A stretch of DNA of 64,000 nucleotides, taken from contig NZ_LHVK01000008.1 of the NCBI RefSeq assembly GCF_001269905.1, positions 62,001 through 126,000 of the forward strand. Direction: 5' to 3'. Of the stretch, positions 60,945-64,000 are shown piece after piece. Origin of the DNA: Pseudomonas corrugata. Its GTDB lineage: Bacteria > Pseudomonadota > Gammaproteobacteria > Pseudomonadales > Pseudomonadaceae. How positions within the stretch are numbered: position 1 is the first letter of the stretch; the number at the start of each line of letters is the position of its first letter. Below the pieces are notes generated by a model, which saw only the letters and a program-made list of their open reading frames with translations, was not told the origin of the DNA and did no database searches. The position numbers and the translations under genes were made by a program.

Positions 60945-63900
60945 AGATCCTCGCGATCCGCCTCAAGAACCTCGCCTCCCTGGCTGGCCCTTTCGACATC
61001 GACTTCACCGCCGAACCCCTGGCCAGCGCCGGCCTGTTCGCCATCACCGGCCCCACCGGCGCCGGCAAAAGCACCTTGCTCGATGCCCTGTGCCTGGCGT
61101 TGTTCGGTGCTGTGCCGCGCCTCAACCACACTGGGCGCGATGCCAAGGTGCCGGACGCCGACGGGGAAATCGCCACCGGGGACCCACGCACATTGTTGCG
61201 CCGCGGTACCGGCGATGGCTACGCCGAGGTGGATTTCCGCGGCATCGACGGGCGCCGTTATCGTGCCCGTTGGGAGGCCAATCGCGCTCGGGAAAAGGCC
61301 GGCGGCAAGTTGCAGGCCAGTCGCCAGAGCCTGCGGGACCTGGACAATGACCAACTGCTGGCAAGTCAGAAAGGCGAGTACAAGGCTCAGCTCGAAGCTG
61401 CCTTGGGCCTGAACTTCGAGCAGTTCACCCGTGCCGTGTTGTTGGCCCAAAGTGAGTTCAGCGCATTTCTCAAGGCCGATGACAACGACCGCAGCGAACT
61501 GCTGGAAAAACTCACCGACACTGCCCTGTACACCCGCCTCGGCCGCCGCGCATTCGACAAGGCCAAGCTGGCCAGGGAAAACCACAAGCATTTACAGGAC
61601 CAGGCCACCGGCGTCACCCCGCTGTCCCCCGAGGCCCGGGCCGAGTTGGACACGCGCTTCAACGAAGCCCAGCAACAGCTCAAGACCCAACAGGCCCAAC
61701 TCAAGCAGCTGGAGCTGCAACACACCTGGCTCAAGGACCTGCACCAATTGCAGGAAGCGCACGCCAGCGCCGCTGAACAACTGCAACAGGCCGAGGCCGA
61801 CTGGAACACCCTGGCGCAAGAGCGCCTGAAACTGACCCGCCTGGAGCAACTGGCGCCCCAGCGCCATCAGTTCATCCGCCAGGCGGAACTGACCCGGCTC
61901 CTGGCGCCTCTAGCGATACAGATCCGGCAGCTAGGCCAGCAGCAGATCGACCTGAATGAACAACAGGCAGAACTGGAAAAAGCCCTGGCCGCAGCACAAC
62001 AGGCACTGGCCTCAGCCCGTCAACAAAACACCGACAACGCGCCGTTGCTACGCAAGGCCTTTGAAGAGCAGAACACCCTCGCCCGCCTGATCACGGAAGC
62101 CAATCAGGGGGGCGAGCGCCAGGCGCAGGCGCAATTGGCCTGCACGGATGGCCAGCGTACCATCGACACCCTGCTCGAACAGCAGAACCAGGTGGCCGCG
62201 CGCCTGGCGCGCATCGCCACCGAGCTTGAGCAAAGCACCCACCTCGCGCCGCTGAGCGATGCCTGGAAGGCTTACCGTGATCGCCTCCAACAGTTGATGC
62301 TGATCGGCAACCGCTTGAACAAGGGCCAGGCCGAACTCGCTACGCTGGAACACAGCGCCACGCGCGCGGCCGAGGAGTTGGTAGCCCGTCGGCAAGAGCT
62401 CGAAGTGCTTTACAAGGAGGCCGGCGCCGAACCCGAAGCCGTGTCCGAACAGATCCAACTGCTCGGCACTCTGCTGCAAGACAATCGCAAGCAACAACGG
62501 GCCTTCGAAGACCTCACGCGGTTGTGGGCCAGCCAGCAAGAGCTGGACAAACGTGGCACCGAGCTTGAACAACGCCAGCAACAGGCGTTGCAGGAGCGCG
62601 ACCGACTGGTGCGCGAAGGCGGCGAAGCCAAGGCCGAGCTGGCGGTTGCCGAACAGACCCTGACGGTGACCCGCGAACTGCTGGCGCGCCAACGACTGGC
62701 CCGCAGCGAAAGCGTCGAACACTTGCGCGCGCAGCTACAGGACGAGCAGCCTTGCCCTGTGTGCGGCAGCGTCGAGCATCCTTATCATCAGCCAGAAGCG
62801 CTGCTGCAAAGCCTCGGACGCCACGATGAAAACGAAGAGGCCAGCGCCCGCAGCGCCGTCGACCTGCTCAATGAAAAAGTCATCGACCTGCGTGCGCAGT
62901 ACAGCGGTGTCATAGCCCAGCTCAAGGAGCTGAAACAACAGCAGGAACAGCTGGCAGCCCAGCAACAGGATCTGACCCCCAGCCTTGAAGCCCATCCGCT
63001 GTCCGCGCAACTACTGGCGCAAGATGCCGCCAGGCGCGACGCCTGGCTGGCCCAGCAGAACACCCAACTGCATCAGCGCATCAACCAGGACGAACAACGA
63101 CAAGCAGCCCTTCTGACCCTGCAACAGGACGCCGCACGCCTGTCCCAACACCTGCGTAACGCTGAAACGGCGAGCCAACAGGCGTCACTGCACTTGAGCA
63201 ATCAGCAACAGGAATTGGACCGGGATCGGCAACGCCTGGACGATGAGCTGAGTCACTTCAGCAGCCTGTTGCCAGCGCAGACCTTGCAAGCCCTGCGCAC
63301 CGAGCCCGCCGCGACCTTCATGCAGCTCGACCAGCAGATTGCCCAACGCCTGGAGCAATTGGAACAGCAGCGTGACGAACTCAGCGAACAGCTCGAACGC
63401 CAGCAGACCCTGGAAAAGGAACGAGACCGTCAACAGACCCGCGTCCAGCAACTGGAGTCGGCGCAACAACAACTCAAGGGCCTGACCGAACAACAGCAGG
63501 CCTGCCACCAAACCCTCGCGCAACTGCTCGGCGAACATGGCAGCGCAGAACAGTGGCAGCAACAACTCGACCAGGCCCTGGAACAGGCGCGCACAACCGA
63601 AACAGCGGCCAATCAGCAACTGCACGAATTGCGCAACAGTCTGGTGCAACTGGCTACCGAACTCAAAGCCCGGCAGGAGCAGGCGCACGCCCTGGATTCT
63701 GAATACCAGGCCCTGGCCGCTGGCATCGCGCAATGGCGCACTTCCCATGCGGAACTGGACGACGCTTCCCTCGAAGCCCTGCTCGCTCTCGATGAGCAAC
63801 AGGTCGGCCAGTTGCGCCAGCGATTGCTCAGCAGTGAAAAGGCCATTGAGCAGGCCCGCGTATTGCTGACCGAACGGGAACAGCGCCTGCAGAATCATCA

Positions 63901-64000
63901 GGCCCAGCACAACGGCAACCTGTTGCCCGAACAACTGGCCGAGGCCCTCGCCCAACTGCAACAGCAATTTTCCGCCAGCGAACAACGTTGCGCCGAGCTG
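60941..64000 (+). CDS. sbcC: Exonuclease SbcC (3' end beyond the window)
   Basis: 1020 codons visible, open to the last base. Walker A is in AITGPTGAGKSTLLDALCLALFG (about residues 31-53), with VLLAQSEFSAFLKAD downstream, then long coiled coils rich in Gln, Glu and Leu flanking the zinc hook CPVC at 605-608 (EQPCPVCGSVEHPYH). The C-terminal ATPase half (Walker B and signature) lies beyond the window; Pseudomonas SbcC is about 1200 residues. SMC-like partner of SbcD. Confidence 0.97.
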   Translation, partial: MKILAIRLKNLASLAGPFDIDFTAEPLASAGLFAITGPTGAGKSTLLDALCLALFGAVPRLNHTGRDAKVPDADGEIATGDPRTLLRRGTGDGYAEVDFRGIDGRRYRARWEANRAREKAGGKLQASRQSLRDLDNDQLLASQKGEYKAQLEAALGLNFEQFTRAVLLAQSEFSAFLKADDNDRSELLEKLTDTALYTRLGRRAFDKAKLARENHKHLQDQATGVTPLSPEARAELDTRFNEAQQQLKTQQAQLKQLELQHTWLKDLHQLQEAHASAAEQLQQAEADWNTLAQERLKLTRLEQLAPQRHQFIRQAELTRLLAPLAIQIRQLGQQQIDLNEQQAELEKALAAAQQALASARQQNTDNAPLLRKAFEEQNTLARLITEANQGGERQAQAQLACTDGQRTIDTLLEQQNQVAARLARIATELEQSTHLAPLSDAWKAYRDRLQQLMLIGNRLNKGQAELATLEHSATRAAEELVARRQELEVLYKEAGAEPEAVSEQIQLLGTLLQDNRKQQRAFEDLTRLWASQQELDKRGTELEQRQQQALQERDRLVREGGEAKAELAVAEQTLTVTRELLARQRLARSESVEHLRAQLQDEQPCPVCGSVEHPYHQPEALLQSLGRHDENEEASARSAVDLLNEKVIDLRAQYSGVIAQLKELKQQQEQLAAQQQDLTPSLEAHPLSAQLLAQDAARRDAWLAQQNTQLHQRINQDEQRQAALLTLQQDAARLSQHLRNAETASQQASLHLSNQQQELDRDRQRLDDELSHFSSLLPAQTLQALRTEPAATFMQLDQQIAQRLEQLEQQRDELSEQLERQQTLEKERDRQQTRVQQLESAQQQLKGLTEQQQACHQTLAQLLGEHGSAEQWQQQLDQALEQARTTETAANQQLHELRNSLVQLATELKARQEQAHALDSEYQALAAGIAQWRTSHAELDDASLEALLALDEQQVGQLRQRLLSSEKAIEQARVLLTEREQRLQNHQAQHNGNLLPEQLAEALAQLQQQFSASEQRCAEL

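Overview
The window reads as a chromosomal segment of a Pseudomonas species of the P. fluorescens complex. The evidence is high GC with strong GC3 bias, the REP-type palindromes (a GCGAGCAGGCTCGCTCCCAC class and a GTGGCGAGGGGATTTATCCCCG class), and gene order that I remember from other pseudomonads: morA-glyA, yjiA-ybdD-cstA, gdhB with a small acidic protein, the moxR/Bat operon, and sbcD-sbcC. No tRNA, rRNA, integrase, transposase or CRISPR array was seen.

Region by region: (1) 1-4.9 kb holds the 3' part of the c-di-GMP protein MorA, then glyA. (2) 5.1-8.7 kb is an accessory stretch: an orphan lower-GC gene, a DctA-type dicarboxylate carrier whose promoter is bracketed by two GntR-like operators, and two GntR/FCD regulators. 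(3) 8.7-14.6 kb holds a G3E GTPase (yjiA), the ybdD-cstA operon and a divergent Cache-domain kinase/NarL-type regulator pair. (4) 14.6-20.1 kb has a TetR regulator, a PheC-like periplasmic dehydratase, a DctPQM TRAP transporter and a small secreted protein made of 13-residue repeats. (5) 20.2-23.4 kb has an AhpD-like protein, a MocR regulator, an ABM-domain protein and a periplasmic cupin; three CCAATTGG-centred sites lie beside these small redox genes. (6) 23.6-29.2 kb has the 180-kDa-class NAD-glutamate dehydrogenase gdhB and a small conserved acidic protein.

(7) 29.3-41.2 kb is the most striking locus, one minus-strand operon of 12 genes. It encodes a complete alternative complex III (ActA-F: pentaheme cytochrome, Fe-S/molybdopterin-like subunit, NrfD-type subunit, DUF3341, lipoprotein cytochrome c, second NrfD-like subunit), then a small TTG-started membrane protein, a Sco copper chaperone and a four-subunit caa3 oxygen reductase. 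Together these would form a bc1-independent quinol-to-oxygen chain: quinol, ACIII, membrane-anchored cytochrome c, CuA/cytochrome c of subunit II, then heme a3-CuB. Subunit I is of the A2 type (YSHPAVY in place of HPEVY).

(8) 41.6-52.4 kb runs on the plus strand: a GH15 glucoamylase/trehalase-like enzyme, then a tightly packed operon of an SPW-VKOR membrane protein, an SDR, a TPP enzyme, an enolase-superfamily enzyme, a membrane protein, a gluconate-dehydrogenase-subunit-3-like protein without an export signal, and a GMC oxidoreductase. I cannot name a pathway for it; it is the best candidate here for an undescribed system. Regions 7 and 8 (about 23 kb) lie between gdhB plus its partner and moxR, genes that I recall as neighbours in P. 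aeruginosa, so they look like one or two acquired blocks. (9) 52.6-59.5 kb is the MoxR/DUF58/DUF4381/BatA/BatB/BatD operon, and 59.7 kb to the end is sbcD and the first 1020 codons of sbcC.
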